A stretch of DNA of 64,000 bases from Paraflavitalea pollutisoli (GCF_029360705.1 NZ_JARKMX010000008.1:2162202-2226201), one strand, 5' to 3'. Positions 45,481 through 54,764 are shown, counted from the first letter of the stretch. Numbers and translations are program-made. Notes: generated by a model not told the origin, from the letters alone.

Positions 45481-47778
45481 TTGAAAAGAAAAGGAATTAT
45501 ATACTACGGAACCCTCCTCTCCCTGGTGAGCATACTGGCTTCCTGCAGCAATACCAAGTACCTGCCTGCCAACGACGCGCTCTATACCGGTGCTACCGTC
45601 AATGTGAAAGGCGAAGACCTGAGCCGCAAAAAACGCAAAGCCATTACCAGCGAACTTAACAGCCTTACCCGGCCCAGGCCCAACAAAAAATTCCTGGGTA
45701 TGCGGTTTAAGTTGTGGGTGTACAATATCGCCGGCAATCCCAAAAGCGAAACTTCATTCCGGGGTAAACTGAAAAACAAAACAGGCGAACCGCCGGTCTT
45801 GCTCAGCCAGGTGAGCCTTTCCCGCAATATGGCCGTGTTGGAAAATTACCTCGAGAACAGGGGATTTTTTAACGCCGTCGTACGGGGCGATACCACCGTC
45901 AAAAACAAAAAGGCCAGCGCGACCTACACCGTCAGAACTGGCAAACAATACATCATCGACACCGTTCGCTACCAGATGGACAGCAGCTTTCTGTCCAATA
46001 CCATCCGGCAGACTGAGCAGAACACCCTGCTCAAACGCGGACAACCGTTTGACCTGGATATCATCAAAGCAGAACGCGATCGCATCGACATCTACCTCAA
46101 AGACAATGGATTTTACTACTTCAATCCAGAATACCTGTTGATAGAAACCGACAGTACCATTGGTAACAACAAGGTAAACATGTATGTGATCCTGAAGAAT
46201 GGCATTCCCAAAACCGCCTCAGAGATGTACACCATCAAGGATGTGGTCATCTATACCAATTTCCGGCTGAATGCGGAATCCGACACCAGCAAACGCGGAG
46301 GCACTCTACACAAGGGTTATACGGTGGTGGACCGCAATAAACAATACAAGCCTTACCTGTTTGAGACAGCCATGCAATTTGAACCTAACGACATCTATAA
46401 CCGCCGCGACCACAATCTGTCGCTGACCCGCCTGATCAATATGGGCGTATTCAAATTCGTAAAGAACCGGTTCGAAAAAGTGCCTAACTCCCCTTTTGCA
46501 CAGCTGAACACCTACTATTACCTGACCCCCTACGCCAAGAAATCACTAAGGGCCGAGATCAATGGAACTTCCAAAAGCAACAACCTGGTCGGTAGCAATA
46601 TCGCCGTATCCTGGCGCAACCGCAACACCTTCCGTGCCGGCGAACTGTTGCGCATTACCGCTTCCGGTGGTGCGGAAGTACAGTACAGCAGTGCGCAACG
46701 TGGATACAATGTGTACCGCCTGGGGCTGGAAGGCGCGCTCACCTTCCCCCGTTTCCTGATCCCTTTCTTCCGGCTGGATACCCGGGGTGCATTTGTACCC
46801 AAAACGAATATCCTGCTGGGCTATGACCTGCTCAACAAACGAAAACTCTATACACTCAATTCCTTCCGTGCCTCCTACGGTTATGCCTGGAAGGAAAGCC
46901 TGTACAAAGAACACCAGTTCAACCCCATCGCGATCAATTACGTGCAACCCATGAATGTGACCTACGAATACGATACGCTGATGCAGAAAGATCCTACGCT
47001 CGCCAAGGCCATCGAAAAGCAGTTCATTCTCGGCAGCACGTACAATTTCACCTACGATAACCGGGTCGATAAACAAAAACATGCTTCCGGGTTCTATTTC
47101 AGTGGAACGGCGGATGTATCGGGCAACCTGGCCGGTCTCATCTTCGGCGACAGTGCCAATGGCAAATCGGGCCAGATCTTCGGCGCCACCTTCTCCCAAT
47201 ATGTAAAAGGGGAATTGGACATACGCTACTATCTGCAAACCGGCACCAACAGCAGCCTGGCCAACAGGTTGATCATCGGAGCCAGCTTACCCCACGGCAA
47301 TTCGAAGTCACTACCTTATATCAAACAATTCTTTAGCGGCGGTAGCAACAGTATCCGCGCCTTCCGGAACCGGAACGTAGGACCGGGTACTTATTACGAC
47401 TCTACCACATCGGGCGTTCCCGACCAGACCGGTGATATCAAGCTGGAGTTCAACACGGAGTTGCGCGCTAAGTTATTCAGCATCATAGAAGGCGCCGCCT
47501 TCATCGATGCCGGCAATATCTGGTTGTACAACAATGACACACTGAAGAAAGGCGCCCAGTTCAGCAAAAACTTTCTCAAGGAGATCGCCGTGGGTGCGGG
47601 TCTTGGTCTACGGGCTGATGTCAGTATCCTGATCATCCGCCTCGACGTAGCCTTCCCGCTGCGTAAACCCTGGTTGCCCGACGGACAGCGTTGGGTGATC
47701 GACAAGGTAGATTTCGGCAATAGCACCTGGCGCAAGAACAACCTGATCTGGAACCTGGGCATTGGCTATCCGTTCTAG
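45481..47778 (+). CDS. tamL: TamL: lipidated TamA/BamA-type Omp85 protein
   Basis: 765 residues, TTG start. A lipoprotein signal with SILASC (Cys22) replaces the ordinary signal peptide of TamA. POTRA-like repeats cover about 30-350 (VLENYLENRGFFNAVVRGDT, KAERDRIDIYLKDNGFYYF). The C-terminal half is an Omp85 barrel with QFFSGGSNSIRAFRNRNVGPG and the final strand NLIWNLGIGYPF. Lipidated TamA variants paired with TamB are known from Bacteroidota and named TamL. It sits in the outer membrane and partners TamB encoded just upstream. Confidence 0.93.
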   Translation: MKRKGIIYYGTLLSLVSILASCSNTKYLPANDALYTGATVNVKGEDLSRKKRKAITSELNSLTRPRPNKKFLGMRFKLWVYNIAGNPKSETSFRGKLKNKTGEPPVLLSQVSLSRNMAVLENYLENRGFFNAVVRGDTTVKNKKASATYTVRTGKQYIIDTVRYQMDSSFLSNTIRQTEQNTLLKRGQPFDLDIIKAERDRIDIYLKDNGFYYFNPEYLLIETDSTIGNNKVNMYVILKNGIPKTASEMYTIKDVVIYTNFRLNAESDTSKRGGTLHKGYTVVDRNKQYKPYLFETAMQFEPNDIYNRRDHNLSLTRLINMGVFKFVKNRFEKVPNSPFAQLNTYYYLTPYAKKSLRAEINGTSKSNNLVGSNIAVSWRNRNTFRAGELLRITASGGAEVQYSSAQRGYNVYRLGLEGALTFPRFLIPFFRLDTRGAFVPKTNILLGYDLLNKRKLYTLNSFRASYGYAWKESLYKEHQFNPIAINYVQPMNVTYEYDTLMQKDPTLAKAIEKQFILGSTYNFTYDNRVDKQKHASGFYFSGTADVSGNLAGLIFGDSANGKSGQIFGATFSQYVKGELDIRYYLQTGTNSSLANRLIIGASLPHGNSKSLPYIKQFFSGGSNSIRAFRNRNVGPGTYYDSTTSGVPDQTGDIKLEFNTELRAKLFSIIEGAAFIDAGNIWLYNNDTLKKGAQFSKNFLKEIAVGAGLGLRADVSILIIRLDVAFPLRKPWLPDGQRWVIDKVDFGNSTWRKNNLIWNLGIGYPF

Positions 47779-47786
47779 CCAACAAA

Positions 47787-47812
47787 AAGCCACCCGGGAG
47801 CATGGGTGGCTT
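47787..47812. terminator. Bidirectional terminator between tamL and the convergent small gene
   Basis: AAGCCACCC (47787-47795) pairs with GGGTGGCTT (47804-47812) around an 8-nt loop. T residues follow on the minus-strand side and are few on the plus strand. It separates two converging transcripts. Confidence 0.7.
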
Positions 47813-47885
47813 AGACATTATGGTGATGCCAATAAAGGTCGCTGTACTTGATCACCAGATAAGGATCGGTTATGGTATAGACAAT

Positions 47886-48161
47886 TTATGCGGTTAAAAA
47901 GACATGGCCTCCATTGTTGTTGAACTGCCGGACCACCAACGTAAGCACCAAGGCGGGATCGACCTTGATCAGTGCGGCAATCTCATAGATCTCTTCCACA
48001 GACAATTGCTGCGGATGATCGATCAACCGGGTCAACCGGTAATTATTGGAGCGCCAGTCCTTGATCAGCACAGTTTTAGGCAGATAGGTAAATATCTCCT
48101 TGAACTCGACGATCTTCCCCCGTTCTATAAAATCTTTTACAACATCATAGCGATGGTCCAT
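47886..48161 (-). CDS. Small HTH-like protein of unknown function
   Basis: 91 residues from ATG at 48161 (MDHRYDVVKDFIERGKIVEF). The layout FIERGKIVEFKEIFTYLPKT, then NNYRLTRLIDHPQQLSVEEIYEIAALIKVDPALVLTLV resembles a compact XRE-like helix-turn-helix of the kind found as orphan genes in Chitinophagaceae (recollection). There is no other domain. Upstream lie 22-bp spaced repeats that could be its own operator. Confidence 0.65.
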   Translation of the reverse strand: MDHRYDVVKDFIERGKIVEFKEIFTYLPKTVLIKDWRSNNYRLTRLIDHPQQLSVEEIYEIAALIKVDPALVLTLVVRQFNNNGGHVFLTA

Positions 48162-48219
48162 AGCTGTCAACAATCTCCAAAGTAACAGCTTTGCTACACC
48201 ACGACCCATTCAGTATCGC

Positions 48220-48274
48220 ACTTTTAAAAGCAGCATTACTAACTTTTAAAGTGATAAATGCTAACTTTTCTTCT
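48220..48274. repeat. 22-bp spaced direct repeats (ACTTTTAAA iterons)
   Basis: ACTTTTAAAAG at 48220, ACTTTTAAAGT at 48242 and ACTTTTCTTCT at 48264 lie exactly 22 bp apart, two helical turns. The first two 22-mers agree at 15 of 22 positions; the third keeps only the first half and reaches up to the stop of the SnoaL-like gene. They lie upstream of the small HTH-like gene. Confidence 0.5.
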
Positions 48275-48280
48275 AGTTCT

Positions 48281-48871
48281 CTACTGCTGCGGAGCCGGAT
48301 CGGGCAACTTTTTAAGCTCCCCTGGCGCGCGGACGGGCGCACCGATATCCGCCGGCAATACCCCCAGGCCCTGCAGAAAACCCAGCCTGTCGGTATACGA
48401 TGTTCCGCTGACCGCTTTCCCATTCCTCAAGGTGAAGATGCCGATGCCATAAATGCTGACCTTTCTACCCGTAGCTGCCAGCTCCTGGTAGGTTGCCAGG
48501 TGCGTTCCCCGGAAGGTCCACCGGATCATTACGTTGTCTCTTTCAGCGATTATCTCTTCAATATGCCATTCGACGTCTGGGAAGGCATTGATCAAGGGCT
48601 GTAATGTGGAGGCAAAGCCAGCCGGTCCCCGGGCGCCGTTAACGCCGGCATAGTCCTCGGCGACGAACTGATCTAACTTGTTCAGCTGATGTTTGTTCAG
48701 GGTTGTTTCATACAGGTTGCGAATAACTTGCTTGTTGGCTTCAACAGGGTTCATGGAATCCTCCTTGCTTTTTTTAGTCAATAGATTTGGTGTATTCGGT
48801 TGTGCATCGCTGCCAATAGCCGCGCCCAGCAGCGTAAGCACCCAAAAGATCGAAGTAATACCTGGTTTCAT
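48281..48871 (-). CDS. Secreted SnoaL-like (ester cyclase type) protein
   Basis: 196 residues from ATG at 48871; residues 1-23 form a signal peptide (ending SDAQ). The rest is a SnoaL/NTF2-like fold: NKQVIRNLYETTLNKHQL, QFVAEDYAGVNGARGPAGF, PDVEWHIEEIIAERDNVMIRW, GTHLATY, GIGIFTLRNGKAV. Catalysis by such proteins varies widely, and no substrate can be assigned. A longer in-frame extension upstream lacks signal features. Confidence 0.85.
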   Translation of the reverse strand: MKPGITSIFWVLTLLGAAIGSDAQPNTPNLLTKKSKEDSMNPVEANKQVIRNLYETTLNKHQLNKLDQFVAEDYAGVNGARGPAGFASTLQPLINAFPDVEWHIEEIIAERDNVMIRWTFRGTHLATYQELAATGRKVSIYGIGIFTLRNGKAVSGTSYTDRLGFLQGLGVLPADIGAPVRAPGELKKLPDPAPQQ

Positions 48872-49017
48872 TATTGCTTTACTTTGAATCGCAAATCTCA
48901 CTACTACCAGCTTCTCGTCCTTGTAAAAAATCATTGACTTTGTACTCCCTGGCGGAACAGCTATACCTGCCGTGTCATTGATTATACACAATATACCGTA
49001 CACCAATTCCATGAGCC

Positions 49018-49587
49018 ATGAAACAGTACCTCCTGTTAGTGCTCAGCATAGCTATCTGCAGCTATGTAGCTGGGCAGGAAGACGCACTCGTCGTTAAAGA
49101 AACTACCAAAATTAACCGCCAACTGACACCAAAACCAGTCATTGATTCGCTCAACAAGATCTTCCCGCGATCAGTGGCCATAGAGTATTACTCCATGCCG
49201 CCGTACGTTGCCAAGAATGCCTGGGCCATCGCCGATGTCGATAGCCTGGTTTCTTACCGCGACACGACCAGCTATTACCTGCTGGTCATCAAACGCGGCG
49301 ACCTGAAGTTTTACAGTGTATTCTCTGCTACGGGACAGTTGATCATGACGAAGAAGAAGGAAACAGCCGCCATTTTACCGGTAATGGTTCAGCAATCCAT
49401 GCAGGATATCCGGCGCGACTATCCGGGCTACAAGGTGCGCTCTTCGTCGTGTTACACCAATGAAAGCCAGTCTCGACAGCTCTACTACGAAGTGGTGGCC
49501 GAGCGGGGCGCCAACATGCAGCGCTTTTTCTATGATGTGGGGGGCACCCTGGTGAAGATCGATGTTGTGCGGAGAGACAATGACTGA
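49018..49587 (+). CDS. Secreted PepSY-like protein (paralogue 1)
   Basis: 189 residues with a signal peptide ending YVAGQ. It is a beta-lactamase-inhibitor-like/PepSY-like periplasmic fold of Bacteroidota: VIDSLNKIFPRSVAIEYYSMP, then WAIADVD, FYSVFSATGQLI, IRRDYPGYKV, YYEVVAERG, FFYDVGGTLVKI. It is clearly related to the protein at 59159-59710 (shared VIDSLNK-x-F-P, YP/HPGY and F-x-Y-D/A-x-x-G-T-L/I-V-K). Function unknown; a binding or inhibitory role outside the inner membrane is likely. Confidence 0.8.
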   Translation: MKQYLLLVLSIAICSYVAGQEDALVVKETTKINRQLTPKPVIDSLNKIFPRSVAIEYYSMPPYVAKNAWAIADVDSLVSYRDTTSYYLLVIKRGDLKFYSVFSATGQLIMTKKKETAAILPVMVQQSMQDIRRDYPGYKVRSSSCYTNESQSRQLYYEVVAERGANMQRFFYDVGGTLVKIDVVRRDND

Positions 49588-49613
49588 GCGGGGTAAAAAA
49601 TTGATCGCTGCGA

Positions 49614-50381
49614 TTACATGATGATGGGCTGTTGTTGAAAGGCGGTAGGCGTTTGCCCCGTAAACAGCTTGAAGTCTTTGTTGAAGTGAGGCAGGTCGTA
49701 ATAGCCGGCATCGAAAGCCATGTCGGCCAGGGAATCTTGTTGTTGCGCACGCAGCACGATCGCACGCATTTTTGTAATAAAGGCGAACTGTTTGGGCGTA
49801 ACGCCCGCCAGCCGGCGGAAACGTTTTTCAAAAGCATCCTGACTGATATAGAGCGAACCAGCCAGTTCACGGATCTTTACCTGGCCTTGCTTTGCCTGTA
49901 TGCGGCGGATCGATTCCAGGATCAACGGATCGGATTTGGTCCCTAGCAGTTGCTGCAGCAGGTAGCGCTCTACCAGCGCCACCCGGTCGGTGGTATGGAC
50001 AGCTTCCCCCAATTGCTCTTCCAACAAGTGAAGACCGCTATGGCCTTCCAGCTGATCGAGCGGCACATGCGCTTCAAACAACCCATGCAAAGGCTCTTTG
50101 AAGAAAGCAGTTGCTGCCCCCACGCGGAATACCACCAACAAATTGGCCGTATACTCGCCATAATTGGCGATACGATTCGTTTTGCGCAAACCCGATAACG
50201 TAAAGGTGGGCAGATCGACAATGGTGTCGTGAGCAGCGAGACTTACCTTTCCCTGTAGCCGGATGGACAATACCAGGGAGGTATCGGGCAACAACCGGTT
50301 GACCATACCCTCGCGGCTTTCTATCAACAGGTAACGATGAACGAAAGGTTGCAATGGTTCAGTTGGGAAAAACGCTTCCAT
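49614..50381 (-). CDS. AraC-family transcriptional regulator
   Basis: 255 residues. The N-terminal ligand or partner domain (about 1-150; LLPDTSLVLSIRLQGKV, LSGLRKTNRIANYGE) is of the DUF6597 type. The C-terminal AraC pair of helix-turn-helix motifs covers about 158-250 (IRELAGSLYISQDAFEKRFRR, MAFDAGYYDLPHFNKDFK). Its end lies 26 bp from the end of the convergent PepSY-like gene. The target is unknown. Confidence 0.92.
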   Translation of the reverse strand: MEAFFPTEPLQPFVHRYLLIESREGMVNRLLPDTSLVLSIRLQGKVSLAAHDTIVDLPTFTLSGLRKTNRIANYGEYTANLLVVFRVGAATAFFKEPLHGLFEAHVPLDQLEGHSGLHLLEEQLGEAVHTTDRVALVERYLLQQLLGTKSDPLILESIRRIQAKQGQVKIRELAGSLYISQDAFEKRFRRLAGVTPKQFAFITKMRAIVLRAQQQDSLADMAFDAGYYDLPHFNKDFKLFTGQTPTAFQQQPIIM

Positions 50382-50476
50382 TGTTCATAAAGATAATACA
50401 CAACCAGCAAAAACACCAGCGGGCGCACCTGACGCGCCGCAGTTACGCACAAACACTAAAAAACAAGATGATGAGG

Positions 50477-51766
50477 TTATTCGTAAGGCAGCACTACGGT
50501 AAACACGGCTCCTTCGCCCAGCACTGCGCGGGCACTAATGCTCCCCTGGTGGTTCAATACGATCTTCTTGCATAAAGGAAGGCCAATACCGGTGCCGGCA
50601 AAAGCCTCTTTGGAGTGCAGTCGTTGAAAGAGGTTGAAGATCTGCTCCGCATGCTCTTGGCCAAACCCGATCCCATTGTCTGCTACCTGTAGAATACAAT
50701 ATTTTTTATCGGGTACCAGTTCGGGATAGGCCAGCAATTCCTGCGGCTCTCCGACACAGGCGGTAATCGTCACCTGGGGAGTTCGCCCGGGGTGACTGAA
50801 CTTCAACGCGTTGCTCAGCAGGTTGGTGAACAGCTGGTTGATCTGCAGGGGAATACCCTTGATCACCGGCAAACCGGTAGCTTGTACCAGGGCCTGCTTT
50901 TCAGCTATCAGCAGCTCGAGGTCGGTGAGCACCCCATGCAACACATGCGTCAGGTCTACCGGGCAAAACAATTCTCCCGGCCCCGACAACCGCGAAAAAT
51001 CCAGCACATCCTGTATGAGTTTGCTCATGCGGGCAGTAGAAGCATCGATTTTATCGACCAGTTCATTGGGGGCCTGGCTGTTCTTCTTTAAGATCCCCGT
51101 AAATACCCGCACTTTGCGCAATGGCTCCTGCAAGTCGTGCGAGGCCACCCAGGCAAACTGCTCCAGCTCCAGGTTCGATCTCCGCAGTCGCAGGTTAGAG
51201 GCAGCCAATTCGGCCGTTCGCTCTGTCACCTGCTTTTTCAGTTCGCGGGAAAATTCCACCACCGTAGCCAGTTGTTGTACTTTCTCGGTGGTTTCTGTAC
51301 AAGTGACCAGGATGCCGGCCACCTGGTTGTTTTCATCAGCAACCGGGCTGAAGCTATAGGTCCAGTATACATCTTCCAACCGGCCATTGCGATAAATAGG
51401 TATGAGTTGATCTTCCCGCCATACGGCCGGGCCACCAGCCATCACCTGGTCGATATAAGGCTTTACGATCGACCAGATCTCCGGCCACACCCCTACGGCT
51501 GTTTTGCCGAGCGCAGCGGGATGTTTTCCGTCATTGCCAAGAATAGGCCGGTAGGCATCGTTATAAAAACAAAGGAGATCATCGCCCCAGAAAAGGAACA
51601 TGGGAAAGCGATTGTTCAGCACGATGCTGATGGTGGTGCGGAGACTTTGTGGCCACGCCTCGGGCGGACCCAGGGAGGTTGCCTCCCAGTTGAAGGAACG
51701 GATCAATGCTCCCATCTCTCCTCCACCCTGCAGAAACTGCCACTGTGGGGTTGTACTGGTCATCAT
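50477..51766 (-). CDS. Soluble PAS histidine kinase
   Basis: 429 residues. The N-terminal PAS domain (about 45-165) has the SLGPPEAWPQSLRTT lead-in seen in phytochrome-like Bacteroidota kinases. A helix follows, then HisKA with His210 (ASHDLQEPLRKVRVF) and HATPase_c (VADNGIGFGQ, FAGTGIGLPLCKKIV). No membrane segment. It follows the response regulator gene by 54 bp in the same direction and is the probable partner. The H-box is nearly identical to those of the kinases at 26054 and 36941, which suggests paralogy. Confidence 0.95.
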   Translation of the reverse strand: MMTSTTPQWQFLQGGGEMGALIRSFNWEATSLGPPEAWPQSLRTTISIVLNNRFPMFLFWGDDLLCFYNDAYRPILGNDGKHPAALGKTAVGVWPEIWSIVKPYIDQVMAGGPAVWREDQLIPIYRNGRLEDVYWTYSFSPVADENNQVAGILVTCTETTEKVQQLATVVEFSRELKKQVTERTAELAASNLRLRRSNLELEQFAWVASHDLQEPLRKVRVFTGILKKNSQAPNELVDKIDASTARMSKLIQDVLDFSRLSGPGELFCPVDLTHVLHGVLTDLELLIAEKQALVQATGLPVIKGIPLQINQLFTNLLSNALKFSHPGRTPQVTITACVGEPQELLAYPELVPDKKYCILQVADNGIGFGQEHAEQIFNLFQRLHSKEAFAGTGIGLPLCKKIVLNHQGSISARAVLGEGAVFTVVLPYE

Positions 51767-51820
51767 TCAAAAATTGCCGGTGTAATACGGTTATCTGTTT
51801 GCTCTGTATGGCAGTCGTTA

Positions 51821-52213
51821 TCAGGCTACGATGCGTCCCAGCACCGACCGTAGTTTATCGACCAGTTCATCGAAATTATAAGGCTTGGTGATAAAATCTT
51901 CCGCGCCCATTGCCCGCACCCGGGAGATGGTCAACGGATCGGCCGTCGTGGAATACATAATCGTTGGTATACCGGAGAGACCCGGATTGGATTTGAGCTG
52001 TTGCAAACACTCCAGGCCATTCATAACAGGCATGTTAAGATCAAGAAAGATGACATCGGGTTGTGCCATCGAGCCGGCCAGTTGGCGGATCGCATCCTGC
52101 CCATTGGCAGCCCCCGATAATTGAATGGTAGGATCTACGGCGTTCAAGGCTGTATTAAAGATCCACTGCTCGTCTATATCGTCGTCTACAAGGAAAAGCC
52201 GGCGGGTATTCAT
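51821..52213 (-). CDS. Single-domain response regulator
   Basis: 130 residues, receiver only: acidic residues D10-D11-D12, phospho-acceptor Asp58 (VIFLDLNMPVMNGLE), Ser/Thr in IMYSTT and Lys in FITKPYN. It is related to the receiver at 38640. It is first in a two-gene operon with a PAS kinase. No output domain. Confidence 0.95.
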   Translation of the reverse strand: MNTRRLFLVDDDIDEQWIFNTALNAVDPTIQLSGAANGQDAIRQLAGSMAQPDVIFLDLNMPVMNGLECLQQLKSNPGLSGIPTIMYSTTADPLTISRVRAMGAEDFITKPYNFDELVDKLRSVLGRIVA

Positions 52214-52655
52214 AAGCGCATTTTGGATTATGAAAAAATAAGGTTCGTACCAATGAACAACACGGTCGTTACACGAACGTTCAGAAGGACAGATAGCTAC
52301 TGGCTACCAGTATCCGTAAAGCATGTGCAAAAAGGTTGGTTGGTGAGTTGCTGCTACAATCAGTTGCCGGAGGTTGCGTAAGTTGACAAGGTAATATGCC
52401 TACACCATACGGTGCGATACAAATATAATACTCTATTGTGGAAATTCAGAAACATATGATGCCAATTGTTATAAAAACGGGCCTCATGTTTAAGTTAATT
52501 ACAAATACCCATAGCGTGCCACTCCACAAATCAGCGATCCATACAAACGCAGCTATGATACTGCCAACAAATAAATAAATGCAAAAAGGATCCCGCGACG
52601 AGGGATCCTTTTCATCATTGAAAACACCTGCTTTATCAAAACAAAAGGCTGATGA
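52214..52655. other. Intergenic region upstream of the response-regulator operon
   Basis: I see no gene here. The left part must hold the promoter of the response regulator/kinase pair; a short palindrome GAACGTTC is at 52275-52282. The right part is AT-rich and holds the terminator of the FGE-like gene. Confidence 0.45.
52584..52612 (-). terminator. Rho-independent terminator of the FGE-like gene
   Basis: An 11-bp perfect stem AAAAGGATCCC (52584-52594) with GGGATCCTTTT (52602-52612) has a 7-nt loop. It lies 44 bp after the stop of the minus-strand gene, and the stem runs into T residues on that strand. Confidence 0.85.
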
Positions 52656-53858
52656 TCATTTGTTCATGGCTATACTGGTGGGCAGGTCCTTTACACAACG
52701 AAAACCCAGGTGGTTGGCACCGGACCGCCATTCCCCCTTGCCCCGGGTACCTACCATATACCGGGTACAATATTCATCGGTACAGAGAAAAGATCCACCC
52801 CGTTGCACTTTCTTGCGTTCGGTGGGCTCGGCAGGGTCCCAGGGCGCCATCGGTCCACGCGGATTGACTACTGTACCTTTACGTTGAAGGTCCTGGTAAT
52901 AATCTGGCCGGTACCAGTCGCCACACCACTCCCATACATTGCCGGCCATATCATAAAGGCCAAATCCATTAGCCGGAAAATGCCTGACAGGTGCCAGTCC
53001 GCGGAAACCGTCCGCAGCAATATCCTGTACCGGAAACTTACCCTGGTAGGTATTGGCCATCCATTGGCCATCGGGTTTAAACTGGTTACCCCAGGCGTAT
53101 AGATTGCCCGCCTTGCCGGCACGCGCTGCATATTCCCACTCGGCCTCCGACGGCAATCGCTTTCCAGCCCATTTGGCATAAGCGGCCGCATCTTCCCAGG
53201 CTACCTGTACGACCGGGTAATCACCTTTACCTGCAATCGTGCTACCCGGCCCTTCGGGATGCCGCCAGTTGGCTCCTTTGATATAAGTCCACCATTGCAG
53301 GTGATCGTTCAACTTTACCTCCATCGCAGGCGGAACAAATACAACAGACCCGGCCACCAGGTTCTCGGCAGGAGCTCCGGGAAACTCTTCCGGCCGTGGT
53401 CGCTGTTCGGCAACCGTCACATATCCGGTCGCTGCCACAAAAGCGGCGAATTGTGCATTCGTCACTTCTGTTGCATCCATCAGGAAACCATCGAGGTATA
53501 CCCGATGCACCGGTCGTGCATCCCGCATATTCTCTTTGCCACCATCCTGCATACCGGCAGGGTCTACACCGCCCATGCTGAATTCACCACCGGGTATCCA
53601 CACCATTCCGTCAGGAACTACCGGTGCTTTAACAATATGTACAATCGTGCTGTCGAAATCGAGACCGCCACCCTGGCTGTACAGGAGGCTATCAGAGTGA
53701 GTAAGACCATTACTCGTACAGGAAATGGCCTGTGCTACTTGTTGTTGTTGAAGTGTTTCCGCAGAATTGAGATCATTGCAGGCAGGTAAAGAAAAAAAAG
53801 CTATGTATAGACATACACAGCTTGCTAATCGACTTACTGCTATTCCTGCTCTGTCCAA
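52656..53858 (-). CDS. Formylglycine-generating-enzyme (SUMF1) family lipoprotein
   Basis: 400 residues. A lipoprotein signal (SLPAC, Cys27) is followed by a linker and the FGE-sulfatase domain (about 85-395: MVWIPGGEFSMGG, DGFLMDATEVTNAQFAAF, YPVVQVAWEDAAAYAKWAGKRLPSEAEWEYAARAG, DMAGNVWEWCGDWY, ending LGFRCVK). The segment SFLCTDEYC holds Cys359 and Cys364, which correspond to the two copper-binding cysteines of true FGE. It could therefore convert a sulfatase cysteine to formylglycine, and it would do so outside the inner membrane. No sulfatase is encoded in the window. Many family members lack these cysteines and are not FGEs, so their presence is meaningful. Confidence 0.9.
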   Translation of the reverse strand: MDRAGIAVSRLASCVCLYIAFFSLPACNDLNSAETLQQQQVAQAISCTSNGLTHSDSLLYSQGGGLDFDSTIVHIVKAPVVPDGMVWIPGGEFSMGGVDPAGMQDGGKENMRDARPVHRVYLDGFLMDATEVTNAQFAAFVAATGYVTVAEQRPRPEEFPGAPAENLVAGSVVFVPPAMEVKLNDHLQWWTYIKGANWRHPEGPGSTIAGKGDYPVVQVAWEDAAAYAKWAGKRLPSEAEWEYAARAGKAGNLYAWGNQFKPDGQWMANTYQGKFPVQDIAADGFRGLAPVRHFPANGFGLYDMAGNVWEWCGDWYRPDYYQDLQRKGTVVNPRGPMAPWDPAEPTERKKVQRGGSFLCTDEYCTRYMVGTRGKGEWRSGANHLGFRCVKDLPTSIAMNK

Positions 53859-54335
53859 AACTTTATTTATTATTTAGATAAATGTGTCGTTGTTTTACCA
53901 CTGACGAGGACGAAGAACTTTTGAAGAAAGAAGACCGATGGCTGGCACCGGCCTTTCTTTTTTTTAATCCCCGACCCCAAATCGTTCTATATAGCAAACA
54001 CTTAAAGATCTTTTCATTTCAGCTCGCCGACATATTTTCCCAGTTGCCTTTTTGCCTTTCCTCACTCGTTGCTGGGGTACCTCGTTGCTTTCCTGACTGT
54101 TTTCAAAAAGTGCCCCGGTATCAGCGCTCCTATCGCCAGATTCGTCAACACTAATACCGGAAGCACAAAAAAGTGAAAGGCGTTAAAAAAAATTCTATAA
54201 AACTTAAATGCCAACAACCGGATTTCAATTCATCTACACATATCTGTTATCTCTGAATCGAAGTTACATACCAACCTCGCGCTTACCAAATATTGAGGCT
54301 TGTTCTATGCCAACATTTATAATGTTTGGCACTGT
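53859..54335. other. Intergenic region with pyrimidine-rich tract
   Basis: There is no supported gene. A 90-codon plus-strand frame (53882-54154) has no family-like sequence. The stretch 54040-54095 is pyrimidine-rich with repeated TTGCCTTT and CTCGTTGC words, similar to 40010-40080. The part before 54335 is AT-rich. Confidence 0.45.
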
Positions 54336-54764
54336 TCAAAATTTAAAATAGCGCTTTGAATAATCAGCGAAACTCTGCCCCGTAAACTTCTTAAAAGCAG
54401 TAGAAAAAGTAGTACGATGCTGGAAGCCACATCTTGCTGCTACTTCATTGAGAGACAGCCGCGACGCCGCTCCGCTTTGAATAAGGGACTCGCAATACTT
54501 AACACGGTACTGATTCATGTAATCGCTGAAATGCAAGCCCATACGCTGATTGATATGAGCCGACAGCTGCCAGGCAGGCACCTGCAGGTCCTCCGCCATC
54601 TGCTTGATGGTGTAGCCAGGTTTCAGGAATGGCTTCTTCTCATGCATCCACTGTTCCAGGCGATACTGCAGCATATCGACCGGCCGGATATCGGGCGGCA
54701 AAGCTGCACCTCTTCGTTTATTCGTGAAAAGATTCCGCAACCAACTCCACACATTATTGCTCAT
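54336..54764 (-). CDS. Small AraC-type DNA-binding protein
   Basis: 142 residues. Mainly an AraC double helix-turn-helix (about 50-140: YTIKQMAEDLQVPAWQLSAHINQRMG, VKYCESLIQSG, LNEVAARCGFQHRTTFSTAFKKFTGQSFADY) with a short basic N-terminus and no ligand domain. Stand-alone HTH proteins of this type resemble the output part of membrane AraC regulators; control of its activity is unclear. It lies 54 bp beyond the terminator of the envelope operon. Confidence 0.88.
   Translation of the reverse strand: MSNNVWSWLRNLFTNKRRGAALPPDIRPVDMLQYRLEQWMHEKKPFLKPGYTIKQMAEDLQVPAWQLSAHINQRMGLHFSDYMNQYRVKYCESLIQSGAASRLSLNEVAARCGFQHRTTFSTAFKKFTGQSFADYSKRYFKF

Noticed and set aside
53882-54154. 90-codon plus-strand frame
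   Set aside because: It crosses a pyrimidine-rich intergenic tract and has no recognisable domain or signal.
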